A DNA stretch of 64,000 bases from Bacteroidales bacterium. Its GTDB lineage: Bacteria; Bacteroidota; Bacteroidia; Bacteroidales; UBA932. How positions within the stretch are numbered: position 1 is the first letter of the stretch; the number at the start of each line of letters is the position of its first letter. Below the pieces are notes generated by a model. The model was not told where the DNA came from. It did not search any database and worked only from the letters and a program-made list of their open reading frames with translations. A program made the translations under genes and the position numbers. Below are positions 8,730 to 18,052 of the stretch, piece after piece. Location of the stretch: positions 1 through 64,000 of the forward strand of contig JAILLE010000055.1 of assembly GCA_024693285.1 (NCBI GenBank). Reading direction: 5' to 3'.

Positions 8730-9002
8730 TTATTCCTTGCGCCAACGCTTCAATTGAGGGAAGTACATCTTCATCTGAGCGATATACTCCTCCTTAGTGA
8801 TGGGCTGAGGAAGACCCTTGTTCACCTCGTCCACGAACTGGGCACAGAACTCGATCATTTCATCCATCGTGCAATCCTGCGAGAACTTCCCGTCCTTATA
8901 GCAGTAAATGCAATAATCCTCGTTCTTGCTTCCATCGGCATTAGTGCCTTTCATTTCCTCGGTGAGCGGCATACCGCAACTCTGGCAAAACTTCATTTCC
9001 AT
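8730..9002 (-). CDS. Stand-alone zinc-ribbon domain protein (paralogue of the N-terminal half of 1326..2057)
   Basis: MEMKFCQSCGMPLTEEMKGTNADGSKNEDYCIYCYKDGKFSQDC...QLKRWRKE*. Confidence 0.85.
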   Translation of the reverse strand: MEMKFCQSCGMPLTEEMKGTNADGSKNEDYCIYCYKDGKFSQDCTMDEMIEFCAQFVDEVNKGLPQPITKEEYIAQMKMYFPQLKRWRKE

Positions 9003-9008
9003 ATTCTT

Positions 9009-10166
9009 CTATAGTTTTAAACGTAATACTCTTATGGGATGATTGCTCCCTTGATACTGTGTTTCATCGATGACTGTTTCTCCGGTTGGGACAAACCCGC
9101 ACTTCTCCATCACACGTCCGCTTGCGGGGTTGTCGATGAAGTGGCCTGAGATAAGGGATTTGATGTCAGTTGTGCGGCGAATATGCTCAAGCATCAGTTG
9201 CAATGCTTCTGTGCAAATACCTCTGTTCCAATATGGTTTGGCAACCCAATAACCAGTAAGCGGTTCGCCCTCACGAGCCGGAAGATCGCAATCGCAAGAA
9301 GGGCCATAGCCCATCGCACCGATTGCCTCGCCCGTCTCTTTGAGTTCTATAGCCCAGGTCGTGTCGTTATGGAAAACCGTCCGAATAACTTCCTGACTCT
9401 CTTTCTCGCTTTTGTGTGGCGGCCATCCCGCGCGAGGTCCTACTTCCGGGTCAGAAGCGTATTTAAATAGCGTGGGGGCATCTGACTCACGCCAAGGGCG
9501 AAGAACAATCCTATCTGATTCCAGGATTACGCCATCATATCCTAACTGACCAGGCAGACGGAGTTTTTCCTTTTTCGGGAAAGTGGCTTCGTAAGCCTCA
9601 AAAGCTTCAGGGTTCTCATCAGCCACAAAATAGCCTTTGGGCGGACAATATGTGGCTTCTTCTATTCCTTGAGCAATGAGCCAGCCAGGAATTAGTTCTT
9701 GAGCCAAGAAGAAAGGGACTTCATCCTCTTTGGGAAAGTCGTGATAATGAATATTAAATCTGCTCGCCAGGCCAAAACCAGCGTGCTTGTAGAAGTCAAT
9801 ATTGCCTTCCATACAAAGGAAGCCAACCCCCATTGAACGAGCCTTCTCAAGCGCATATTGAAGCAGCCGCAACCCGTATCCTTTCCGTTTATAGTCAGGG
9901 TGAATACTGATGGGGCCGAAGGTCCAGGAAGGTTTGCGGGTACCATCCGGCAACACCAATTCCGCCTTGGAGAACATGATATGACCGATAAGACGGCCAT
10001 CTTCTTCCATCACGAAATCCAACTCCGGGATAAAATCCGGGTTGACGCGATATTGGTTCAAAACATAATGCTCCGTGCAGCCCGGACGATACACATTCCA
10101 GAACGCCTCCCTGGTAAGGTTTTCCACCTCGCGGTAATCTGACGGTTTTTCCAGTCTAATGATCAT
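9009..10166 (-). CDS. Double-domain GNAT N-acetyltransferase (close paralogue of 154..1311)
   Basis: Near-collinear with 154..1311 along its full length. Confidence 0.9.
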   Translation of the reverse strand: MIIRLEKPSDYREVENLTREAFWNVYRPGCTEHYVLNQYRVNPDFIPELDFVMEEDGRLIGHIMFSKAELVLPDGTRKPSWTFGPISIHPDYKRKGYGLRLLQYALEKARSMGVGFLCMEGNIDFYKHAGFGLASRFNIHYHDFPKEDEVPFFLAQELIPGWLIAQGIEEATYCPPKGYFVADENPEAFEAYEATFPKKEKLRLPGQLGYDGVILESDRIVLRPWRESDAPTLFKYASDPEVGPRAGWPPHKSEKESQEVIRTVFHNDTTWAIELKETGEAIGAMGYGPSCDCDLPAREGEPLTGYWVAKPYWNRGICTEALQLMLEHIRRTTDIKSLISGHFIDNPASGRVMEKCGFVPTGETVIDETQYQGSNHPIRVLRLKL

Positions 10167-10185
10167 AGTGACTACGATTCAAGGT

Positions 10186-11253
10186 TTATTCGGCAAGCGC
10201 CTTTGACACCAAAGCATATATCTGCTCCCCTCTCATTCCCCTCGCGACGATGGTCCCATCAGGAGCGAAAAGGATGAGATGAGGAATAGCATTAATACCG
10301 TAGTAATCAGATGGTTGATTAGTGGCGTTCAATATCTGGTTCCACGGCAGCGAAAGCTCTTTTATCGAATTGAGAGTATCTTCCTTCTTATCGTTTATAG
10401 CTATCCCGAGTATATCGAACTTATCTCCGTGAAATGCCTCGTAAGTCTTTTTGAGATATGGCATCTCCGCCTTGCAGGGGCCACACCAAGACGCCCAATG
10501 GTCAAGAAGGATGTACTTCCCTTTGCCCACATAATCAGAAAGCTTAGCAGAAGCTCCGTCAAGGTTCCCGGAAGGGACAGTGTAGTCTGTGAACATCTTC
10601 CCAGGCGAAGTCCTCTCCATGGGAGCCAAAGACTTATAGCGTGAGGCGACTGCCGGGAAAGACTTCACCTCCTCACTTGTGATATCATACAGCTCCATGA
10701 AACGGCCGAAATCCTTGTAAGAGAGATCCTCCAATGCCATGGCTCCCAGGAGGTTATCGGGGTTCAAGCGTATAAGCGAATCCGCCAGGTCAGCCTGAAA
10801 TGAGGCATATTTCCTATTCAAATCCTCCCATTTAAGGTTGAATGTGTCCGGATCCATCGTCGACTCCTCCCCAGCCAGGGCTTTCCTCTCGGCATTTCTC
10901 TCCGCGTCAAATGAATAAAAACGCTTGTGGAAAGCATTGTAAGCATCCACCATAGGAGTGCCGCTTACAGTCCTTTCGTCAATATCCACATTGACAGTCC
11001 CCTTTTCCAGAATGAAACGCACCCTTTCTTTACCGTTGCCGACATAGACATACATCGGTCCCTTATCCCCACGTCCCGAAAGCGAGAAAGAACTGTCTAT
11101 AACTTCCGTGACACCGAGAGTATCATTGCGGCCAAGGTCAATAAGATAAACGGTTTTACCATCAGCTACGGAATACTTCCCTTCTATCCTGAACTGGTCT
11201 CTAGCGCAGGAAAGAATCAGAAACGGCAGCGCAAAAAGGATTATCTTTTTCAT
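10186..11253 (-). CDS. TlpA-like thiol:disulfide (redoxin) lipoprotein with N-terminal DUF4369-like domain
   Basis: Lipobox LILSC at start 11253; DHWASWCGPCKAEMPYLKKTYE. Confidence 0.85.
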   Translation of the reverse strand: MKKIILFALPFLILSCARDQFRIEGKYSVADGKTVYLIDLGRNDTLGVTEVIDSSFSLSGRGDKGPMYVYVGNGKERVRFILEKGTVNVDIDERTVSGTPMVDAYNAFHKRFYSFDAERNAERKALAGEESTMDPDTFNLKWEDLNRKYASFQADLADSLIRLNPDNLLGAMALEDLSYKDFGRFMELYDITSEEVKSFPAVASRYKSLAPMERTSPGKMFTDYTVPSGNLDGASAKLSDYVGKGKYILLDHWASWCGPCKAEMPYLKKTYEAFHGDKFDILGIAINDKKEDTLNSIKELSLPWNQILNATNQPSDYYGINAIPHLILFAPDGTIVARGMRGEQIYALVSKALAE

Positions 11254-11352
11254 AACCGCAATATAGCTTATTTTGGGTTTCTTTACAAAGAGTAGACGGT
11301 TAGATTTTAGGAAAAGCCTTATATTTATGCGGTATAAATACAAGGAACCGAA

Positions 11353-11563
11353 ATGAGATCTTTCAATATCCGACCTGTCAGGTCCGCCGAAGTGGTTTTC
11401 GCTGAGGAGGATGGAACAGTGGAACTGCGGCCGCATGGAATGGATCTGCCTTGACTGGAATGAATCCGCCTTGTCAATTTACCATTCTATCGGCGCCGTT
11501 CCCCTCTCCGACTGGACGGTTCAGCGGCTTGATGAGCAAGCGTTAAGACAATTTGCTGGATAA
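11353..11563 (+). pseudogene. Degraded GNAT acetyltransferase (internal deletions and frameshift)
   Basis: MRSFNIRPVRSAEVVFAEEDGT then, in another frame, EWICLDWNESALSIYHSIGAVPLSDWTVQRLDEQALRQFAG*. Confidence 0.75.
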
Positions 11564-11574
11564 TACAACGGAAA

Positions 11575-12228
11575 CTATTCTGTATTAACGGAATATGTGC
11601 GTCCGTTAATAGTGACTTTCTTAACCGGCTCTCCGTTAACGGTTATTTTTCCATCCGAATCAACCACCGCGCCAGGAAGTGTCTTGAGGAAATCCATCAA
11701 ATCCGCGGATTTCTTCGTCGTAATCTTAATGACACCAACGTTATCACCATACTTTTTTTGCTCCGGAGACCCATCTTTGATAACGGATAGGCTCGCTATA
11801 TCCATCGGATTGATGGAAAGAAAAGCCGACGCGTCATTATATACCTTGCCATCAATGACGTAAACTATCTTCTTATCTGAATTATTGAAAACCCTCATAC
11901 CATTGGAGAAAAGAACCGTGTCCGCTTTGAGATTAGAGAAGCCTTTAACTCCTTTAACTTTTAAATCTGGCATTTTCAGGGAATCAAGCCGGGCAAACGA
12001 TTTGGAGATAGAATAAATGGACGGCGATGTGCTTATAGAGTGAACCGTGATGGCGTTGCGGCCACGACCTTTGGTGGTTATTATATAGTCTCTTATGGTT
12101 TTCCCTTTCAGCTGAGTGCCGTCAAAACTCTCTACGGTCTCGTTGTCAATGACATATAACGTCTGTTGGGCAGAGAGTGTCCAAAGACAAGTCAGCAGGC
12201 AAATGGAAAGAAGGATTATCTTTTTCAT
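11575..12228 (-). CDS. Exported TonB-receptor plug-like protein without beta-barrel
   Basis: Signal peptide; YVIDGKVYNDASAFLSINPMDIASLSVIKDGSPEQKKYGDNVGVIKITTKK and LKTLPGAVVDSDGKITVNGEPVKKVTINGRTY. Confidence 0.6.
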   Translation of the reverse strand: MKKIILLSICLLTCLWTLSAQQTLYVIDNETVESFDGTQLKGKTIRDYIITTKGRGRNAITVHSISTSPSIYSISKSFARLDSLKMPDLKVKGVKGFSNLKADTVLFSNGMRVFNNSDKKIVYVIDGKVYNDASAFLSINPMDIASLSVIKDGSPEQKKYGDNVGVIKITTKKSADLMDFLKTLPGAVVDSDGKITVNGEPVKKVTINGRTYSVNTE

Positions 12229-12241
12229 ATTAGATCATTAT

Positions 12242-12730
12242 TTACTGGTTAAAGGATATGAGATTAAAGGAATCGCCACCATCCAATGGAGTCACGATGA
12301 ATGAAGCGGTATGCCCATCGGGGAAATGGGCAGACATCACAAACCCGTCCCCAACAGGTTTGAATTCAAAGCTATCGGCTTCCGCCGGATTGAAATTGGA
12401 TAAAAAAGCTATTTGCTGGATTAATTCGGAATAGTCATTCTGTTCCGTTGCAGGGATGGCTGGTTCTCCAGGCTTTCCAAAGAACAGAATCACAGCCACA
12501 ATAGCGGCAGCAACCCCGGTCAGTGAAATTCCCCAAGGCAAGAATCGCTTAACCCGCGCTTCTGGATATTCCATAATATGTATGGGCTTGACAACCCGCA
12601 TCATATTGTAAACCGCTACCTCCTCCTCGTTGGACGGAGGATTAATCGCAAAGGAATCAGCAAGTTCCCGCTCCTGTTCGCAGGTAGTTTCCGCTTCCAG
12701 ATACAATTTAATCAAGTCTTTCCGGTCCAT
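12242..12730 (-). CDS. Probable single-TM anti-sigma factor
   Basis: Cytoplasmic N-terminus, one TM segment (WGISLTGVAAAIVAVILFF), directly downstream of an ECF sigma gene. Confidence 0.6.
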   Translation of the reverse strand: MDRKDLIKLYLEAETTCEQERELADSFAINPPSNEEEVAVYNMMRVVKPIHIMEYPEARVKRFLPWGISLTGVAAAIVAVILFFGKPGEPAIPATEQNDYSELIQQIAFLSNFNPAEADSFEFKPVGDGFVMSAHFPDGHTASFIVTPLDGGDSFNLISFNQ

Positions 12731-12734
12731 AATA

Positions 12735-13226
12735 TCACTTCGGATTAAATGATTTCATAAACTCTTGTCGCGCGGCTGAAATAGAGCTTTTCACTCCTCC
12801 TTTCGTCCTGCCGGTAATGGCCGCGATCTCATCTAAAGACAGCCCGGTTGCACGTAGCTGGAGCAACCGCCGTGTCCCGGCAGGTAGCCGCCTCAAAGCG
12901 CTTTCCGCGATCCGCTCAGTCTCAGATAGTTCCAAAGACGCGGAAGCATCCTGGTCATCCGAAAGCCATTCGGGAAACACATCGCTCTTTCCCGGTCTTT
13001 TTTTACGCCAAAGGGAAATGCAACTGTTCTTCGTTGTAGTGACCGCCCAAGCCTCCACGCTTCGAATCCGCGCCCCATCGCGTCTAGCCATCCATAGCCG
13101 GAGCAACACATCCTGCACCACATCCTCCGGATCACCATCCAGATGGGACGACCGGAAAAACTTCAGTGCCAACGCCAAGACTTTGGGCCTGATCTCCGCT
13201 AGTTCTATTTCAAGCGCTTTATCCAT
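12735..13226 (-). CDS. ECF-type RNA polymerase sigma factor
   Basis: DGDPEDVVQDVLLRLWMAR...AWAVTTTKNSCISLWRKK...LRATGLSLDEIAAITGRTKGGVKSSISAARQ. Confidence 0.9.
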   Translation of the reverse strand: MDKALEIELAEIRPKVLALALKFFRSSHLDGDPEDVVQDVLLRLWMARRDGARIRSVEAWAVTTTKNSCISLWRKKRPGKSDVFPEWLSDDQDASASLELSETERIAESALRRLPAGTRRLLQLRATGLSLDEIAAITGRTKGGVKSSISAARQEFMKSFNPK

Positions 13227-13290
13227 ACTTCACTATTTTAGACGCAAAAACTATGAAAAGTCAAGTGAAATATGGAAAGATTCGTCTAAA

Positions 13291-13905
13291 TCAAATGGAG
13301 ACTCCGAGTTGGGAAAGAAAATGCCAGAAGATATCGGGACGGCATATCAGCGGGAAAGCCAGACCGTAGATAGCGCCCCAGAAGTGTGCGGTATGCCCGA
13401 TATTGTCCATATTCCGTTTCGCCATAAACCAGCAATACAAAAGGTACAGTGGGGCGAATATATAACCAGGGATCGGGATAGGAATCAGATATATGAATAT
13501 GCCCATCTTCGGCTCGAACAAAATGGACGCGAACAGGATTGCGGAAACCGCGCCGGAAGCCCCTACAGCATTATATCCATAGTCATCCTTGTACTTGATA
13601 AGGTCTCCAATCGTAGAAACGGCAATAGCGCTCACATAGAAAACCACATACAGGATAACCGACGCGTCACCAAATGAGGCCTGGAAGTACCTTTCCACAA
13701 CAGTCCCGAAGAAATAGAGGGTAAGCATATTGAAGAACAGATGCCCCCAGCTGCCGTGAACCAGGCCATAGGTAAGCATACGGTGCCATTGCCCCCTGTG
13801 CCAAACACCAAAGGCATTGAACTTCAAGGCGTTAACGTCCAGCGTACCCCTGAAACAAAGGACGCTGACAAGAACAGTTATCAGAATAATGATGACAGTG
13901 ATCAT
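13291..13905 (-). CDS. Rhomboid-family intramembrane serine protease
   Basis: HGSWGHLFFNMLTLYFFG, GASGAVSA, and NIGHTAHFWGAIYG. Confidence 0.9.
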   Translation of the reverse strand: MITVIIILITVLVSVLCFRGTLDVNALKFNAFGVWHRGQWHRMLTYGLVHGSWGHLFFNMLTLYFFGTVVERYFQASFGDASVILYVVFYVSAIAVSTIGDLIKYKDDYGYNAVGASGAVSAILFASILFEPKMGIFIYLIPIPIPGYIFAPLYLLYCWFMAKRNMDNIGHTAHFWGAIYGLAFPLICRPDIFWHFLSQLGVSI

Positions 13906-13920
13906 GTTCTTCCCTGTATA

Positions 13921-14802
13921 TTAATAATCGATCTTGAAATAATCCAGCAAAGACTTATAGTTATCTTGAGCGGTAAGGCAGGTATCCATAAGGTAACCTC
14001 TCACATGATCCCACTCCCGAAGCCCTCGATAATAGAATAGTTTGAGTTCATCTGTGATGATGAACGGGACAATCCCGTTAGCAAGACATTCTTTGAACAT
14101 GACAAGTCTCCCCACACGCCCGTTTCCGTCCTGGAAAGGATGGATTGTCTCGAACTTATGATGCAGGTCCAAGATATCTTCGAGCGTCTTTGCGGGCTTG
14201 GCGTTATATGCGAATAGCAAAGCCTTCATCTGTGAGTGAACCTCTTCTGGAGGGCAGGTGGCGCCCCCACCAATTTCGTTTGGAAGTATCTTATAATCAC
14301 CCACTTTGAACCATGACTTACGGCTGTCGGAGGTCCCTGTTTTCAGAATCCGATGAATATCCTTAATGAAGGATTCCGAGAGTTTCTCCTCCGCCCGCTC
14401 AATAATAAGGTCAATGCATCGGAAATGGTTTGTAGTCTCAACAATATCATCGACATTGAGGCTCTCATCCGCGATACCAATAGTATTCGTCTCAAAAATG
14501 TAGCGAGTCTGTTCATGCGTCAGACGGCTACCTTCGATATGATTCGAATTGTAGGTAAGGTCGATCTGAGTGCGATGGTAGATCCCTCCACTCACTCTTC
14601 TCTCTTTTTCTTCCAAAAGTCGCCTAAGAAGAGCACTCATCTTTTTCTTGCCCTTTCTTGGAAGACTCGCATCAGATGGAATGTTCCAAGTCTTTCCAAC
14701 CATGACCGCTCCTTCTATCTTACCGGTAGCGCACCAGTTGCGTACTGTGCGTTCGGAAAGATTATGCTCTTGAGCGAATTGACTGACTGAAATCATCTCC
14801 AT
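13921..14802 (-). CDS. Fic-domain protein with N-terminal helix-turn-helix
   Basis: HPFQDGNGRVGR Fic motif; SNHIEG matches inhibitory (S/T)xxxE(G/N); N-terminal SVSQFAQEHNLSERTVRNWCATGKIEGAVMVGKTWNIPSDA. ATG at 14802 preferred over TTG at 14814. Confidence 0.9.
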   Translation of the reverse strand: MEMISVSQFAQEHNLSERTVRNWCATGKIEGAVMVGKTWNIPSDASLPRKGKKKMSALLRRLLEEKERRVSGGIYHRTQIDLTYNSNHIEGSRLTHEQTRYIFETNTIGIADESLNVDDIVETTNHFRCIDLIIERAEEKLSESFIKDIHRILKTGTSDSRKSWFKVGDYKILPNEIGGGATCPPEEVHSQMKALLFAYNAKPAKTLEDILDLHHKFETIHPFQDGNGRVGRLVMFKECLANGIVPFIITDELKLFYYRGLREWDHVRGYLMDTCLTAQDNYKSLLDYFKIDY

Positions 14803-14842
14803 GAATATCGGCAATTTTGGGCTTTAAACTGGAACAAAAATA

Positions 14843-14872
14843 ATAATTCTTGCCGATATCGGCAAGAATTAT
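14843..14872. promoter_or_regulatory. 30-bp perfect palindrome, candidate Fic operator
   Basis: ATAATTCTTGCCGATATCGGCAAGAATTAT; half-site ATATCGGCAA again at 14805-14814. Confidence 0.75.
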
Positions 14873-14983
14873 AGAATATTTATTTCAAGCCCCGTGTATT
14901 ATAAGGCGTCGTAATGCTCGTCTGAGACTGGCTCCAACCATTCATTGCTTGCGCGCTTTGAATACCCCCAACATTTCACCCGC

Positions 14984-15601
14984 CTATTCAAGAAAACAAC
15001 TGGCGTCACCCCCTCCGAGTTCCTCGGGAAGTAGCCTGCCGAAGTCGCTCCAACCGCCTTGCATTTTCCCGTCGTGGCAGTCCTTGATGAAATTCCGCAA
15101 GGTCCTCTGGGCATATTCACTTCTGGCGGTGTGCTGGTAATGCTGGATGCGGTCCACCTTGATGCGCCTGTAATTCTCCGGGAAAGAGAGGTAATTCTTC
15201 CATGCCTGCGGATCAGCCTTTATCGCTCCGATCACCCAGTCCTCAAACACAAATTTGGCAGAATCCAAGTCAGGCGCCACCGCCAGTCCGGCCGGAGTCA
15301 TCTCCCCTAGCCTGACCAATCGCCGGCACCGCTCCAGATTCTGCTCGCACCAGTTGCTTCTCTTCCTGCGAGGAGTGAAATGCTGGATGGCCTTCCCCTC
15401 ATCAATCCTCTTCATCGTGCTGTCAATCCACCCGAAACATAAAGCGACCTCAACCGCGTCGACATAACGAATCACCCCGGGATATTCCTCCGCCGCGCGG
15501 TTAACCCGAATCCAGAAATCACTGACACTCTGGTGGTTATCCAAGAGCCACCGGTACAGTTCCTTCCGGCTGGAGATATCCAGAAGATTACCAACGATCA
15601 T
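14984..15601 (-). CDS. YdeI/OmpD-associated family protein
   Basis: VALCFGWIDSTMKRIDEGKAIQHFTPRRKRSNWCEQNLERCRRL. Confidence 0.85.
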   Translation of the reverse strand: MIVGNLLDISSRKELYRWLLDNHQSVSDFWIRVNRAAEEYPGVIRYVDAVEVALCFGWIDSTMKRIDEGKAIQHFTPRRKRSNWCEQNLERCRRLVRLGEMTPAGLAVAPDLDSAKFVFEDWVIGAIKADPQAWKNYLSFPENYRRIKVDRIQHYQHTARSEYAQRTLRNFIKDCHDGKMQGGWSDFGRLLPEELGGGDASCFLE

Positions 15602-16172
15602 AGTGGATGTTCTCAGGCTTCCATTTGTCCTTGGGCTTCTCGTCACCACCAGGATAGCCAATGGGGACAATGCAATATGGTGTTATATCGTCAGGCAGGC
15701 CGAGCGCCTCGATAGCTGGATTCATCCGTTCCTCATAAGGATAGCAAGCTGTCCAGACGGCTCCCAAGCCGATAGCCTCCGCTGCAAGCAGGAGGTTCTC
15801 CGTGGCCGCGGCGCAATCGGCGGTCCAATTGCCATTGAACTTCCCCTGGGGATTAATGGTATTACCACACACCACAATCACTACTGGAGCCTTGGCGATC
15901 ATTTTGTTAAATCCGACCGCAAGTTTCTCTTTCACAGACTGTTCCCTGACCACAACGAAACGCCAGGCTTGGAGATTCCGGCCAGACGGGGCGGCCATCG
16001 CGGCTTTCAGAAGTGTTTCCACTTGCTCCGGAGAGACCGGCTGATCTGTATAAGCGCGGACACTTTTACGGGAGTGAATAACGTCAAGGACAGATTGCCC
16101 TTGATCCTGCTTAATTGAGCATCCAACTAATGGTATCATAGTCAGTAGTGATATTAGCAATAAACGAGTCAT
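15588..16172 (-). CDS. Nitroreductase-family lipoprotein
   Basis: Lipobox; VLDVIHSRKSVRAYTDQPVSPEQVETLLKAAMAAPSGRNLQAWRFVVV. Confidence 0.9.
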   Translation of the reverse strand: MTRLLLISLLTMIPLVGCSIKQDQGQSVLDVIHSRKSVRAYTDQPVSPEQVETLLKAAMAAPSGRNLQAWRFVVVREQSVKEKLAVGFNKMIAKAPVVIVVCGNTINPQGKFNGNWTADCAAATENLLLAAEAIGLGAVWTACYPYEERMNPAIEALGLPDDITPYCIVPIGYPGGDEKPKDKWKPENIHYDRW

Positions 16173-16190
16173 AACAGTGGGAAATGAGGG

Positions 16191-16871
16191 TCAACGGAGC
16201 CGTGCCCTGATTATACGCACATTGTCCAGCGGACGGTCATTCCCATCCGTTGGCACTTGCTGGATAGCATCAACCACATCAAGGCCTGAAACCACCTCTC
16301 CGAAAACGGTATACTGGCCGTCCAGATGCGGCGTACCGCCAACGGTCTTATAAACCTCACGCATTTCCGGAGTCAGCTTCACACGTCCTCCCGTGCGGTC
16401 ATCAAGGCGTTTCTGAATATTGTCCAGTCCGGCGTCATCGAATATCTTGCCCCAGACAATGTAGAACTGCATCGCCGAACTGCGCTGCTCCGGATTCACG
16501 TCATCTCCCTCACGAGCGGCAGCCAAAACACCACGGCGGTGGAAGATCCCTTCCTCAAGCCGGAACTCCGCCGGAACCGTGTAAGGCTTGTCACCATCAC
16601 CCAGAAACACGCCAGGAGTCGCATTCTTCGAATCCGGGTCGCCACCCTGGATCATGAAATCACGAATCACACGGTGGAACAAAAGCGAGTCATACGCACC
16701 CTCTTTCACCAGTTTGACGAAATTGTCACGGTGCAGAGGAGTGGCATTGTACAATTTCAGTTCAATATCGCCTTTCGTGGTCTCCAAAACCACATGGAAT
16801 TCTCTCTTCTCGCACCCGGCCGCAAGCAGGGACAACATAAGTGTCAATAACAAGAACTTTCTCATCTTCAA
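16191..16871 (-). CDS. Cyclophilin-type peptidyl-prolyl cis-trans isomerase lipoprotein
   Basis: LETTKGDIELKLYN...LFHRVIRDFMIQGGDP...QYTVFGEVVSGLDVVDAI. Confidence 0.92.
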   Translation of the reverse strand: MKMRKFLLLTLMLSLLAAGCEKREFHVVLETTKGDIELKLYNATPLHRDNFVKLVKEGAYDSLLFHRVIRDFMIQGGDPDSKNATPGVFLGDGDKPYTVPAEFRLEEGIFHRRGVLAAAREGDDVNPEQRSSAMQFYIVWGKIFDDAGLDNIQKRLDDRTGGRVKLTPEMREVYKTVGGTPHLDGQYTVFGEVVSGLDVVDAIQQVPTDGNDRPLDNVRIIRARLR

Positions 16872-16943
16872 TTCATGAACCTATTTTGCAATATAACCAT
16901 TTATTCACGTAATAATGCTATCTTTATAAGAAATTCCACGATA

Positions 16944-18041
16944 ATGAGAAAGCACTGGATTGATAACCTCCGCTGGGTAACCGTTCTGTTGGTGTTGCTC
17001 TACCATGTGTTTTATTTCTACAACAACAAGGGTGTCTTCGGCGGAATCGGCGGTTTCGGCGACGGGCCGCAGTACCAGGATGTCGTGATGTACATCTTAT
17101 ACCCCTGGTTTATGCCCCTGCTATTCATACTCGCGGGCATAAGCGCACGCTACGCCCTTGAGAAGTATCCAGCGAAGGAGTGGTTTAAGGCTCGCACCCG
17201 TAAACTGCTGGTACCAGGGACAATAGGCCTACTCGTGTTCCACTGGATGGTAGGATATTTCAACACAGCCGTGGCCGCCAGGGAGGGAGTGTTCGACGGA
17301 GTCCCTGTGATCGGCAGGTACTTTATCTGCGCTTTCAGCGGCATCGGCCCGCTCTGGTTCATCCAGTTGCTGTGGCTACTCTGCGCTGTGCTGCTTTTGA
17401 TCCGCGCTTTTGACCGTAAAGACAGGTTCTGGAGCTGGTGCGGGAAAGCTGGCATCGTCATGATAATCCTGTTGGGCGTCCTTTTCTGGGCCGGAGAGAA
17501 AACGCTGATCCGTAACCCCCGCCCCGAAAGTTTGGACGGCCTTCTCAACCTCTACAAACCCCTATTCTACTTGATTCCTTTCCTGCTGGGCTATTTCGTC
17601 TTCTCTCACAACGGGACGCAGGAAAAACTCAAGAATGCCTGGATTCCGCTCATGGTCTGCGCGGTCATATCCGGAGCCATACTCATCGGCACCACCTTCG
17701 GCCAAAACAACACTTCTCCGGAATATCTCGGCAGCCCTCTCAACTGTCTCTACGGCTGGCTCGCCTGCCTCGCCATGATGGGTTGGTTCCAGGCCAAGTT
17801 TGACCGCACTGGAAACTTCGCAAGCTATATGACCCGTTCAAGTTACGGAATATATATAGTTCACTATCTGGTAATTGCCTCATTAGGCTATATGATGAGA
17901 CAATACACCCAGCTGCCCCCTTGGGCCATGTACGCCATCCTCACCATAGCAGTCTTCACACTCTCCCCCCTCCTCTACGAAACCCTCCGCCGAATCCCCC
18001 TCGTCCGATGGGCAGTGCTAGGGGAAAGGAAAAGCAAATAA
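16944..18041 (+). CDS. Acyltransferase-3-like integral membrane protein
   Basis: MRKHWIDNLRWVTVLLVLLYHVFYFY and about 10 TM segments. Confidence 0.85.
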   Translation: MRKHWIDNLRWVTVLLVLLYHVFYFYNNKGVFGGIGGFGDGPQYQDVVMYILYPWFMPLLFILAGISARYALEKYPAKEWFKARTRKLLVPGTIGLLVFHWMVGYFNTAVAAREGVFDGVPVIGRYFICAFSGIGPLWFIQLLWLLCAVLLLIRAFDRKDRFWSWCGKAGIVMIILLGVLFWAGEKTLIRNPRPESLDGLLNLYKPLFYLIPFLLGYFVFSHNGTQEKLKNAWIPLMVCAVISGAILIGTTFGQNNTSPEYLGSPLNCLYGWLACLAMMGWFQAKFDRTGNFASYMTRSSYGIYIVHYLVIASLGYMMRQYTQLPPWAMYAILTIAVFTLSPLLYETLRRIPLVRWAVLGERKSK

Positions 18042-18052
18042 ATCACCTTCCT

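Noticed and set aside
12817-13677. 286-aa plus-strand ORF
   Set aside because: Antisense to the ECF sigma and rhomboid genes; low-complexity Ser-rich start, shadow ORF
14899-15120. 73-aa minus-strand ORF ending KCWGYSKRASNEWLEPVSDEHYDAL as a frameshifted gene tail
   Set aside because: Overlaps the YdeI-like gene and I could not match it to a family
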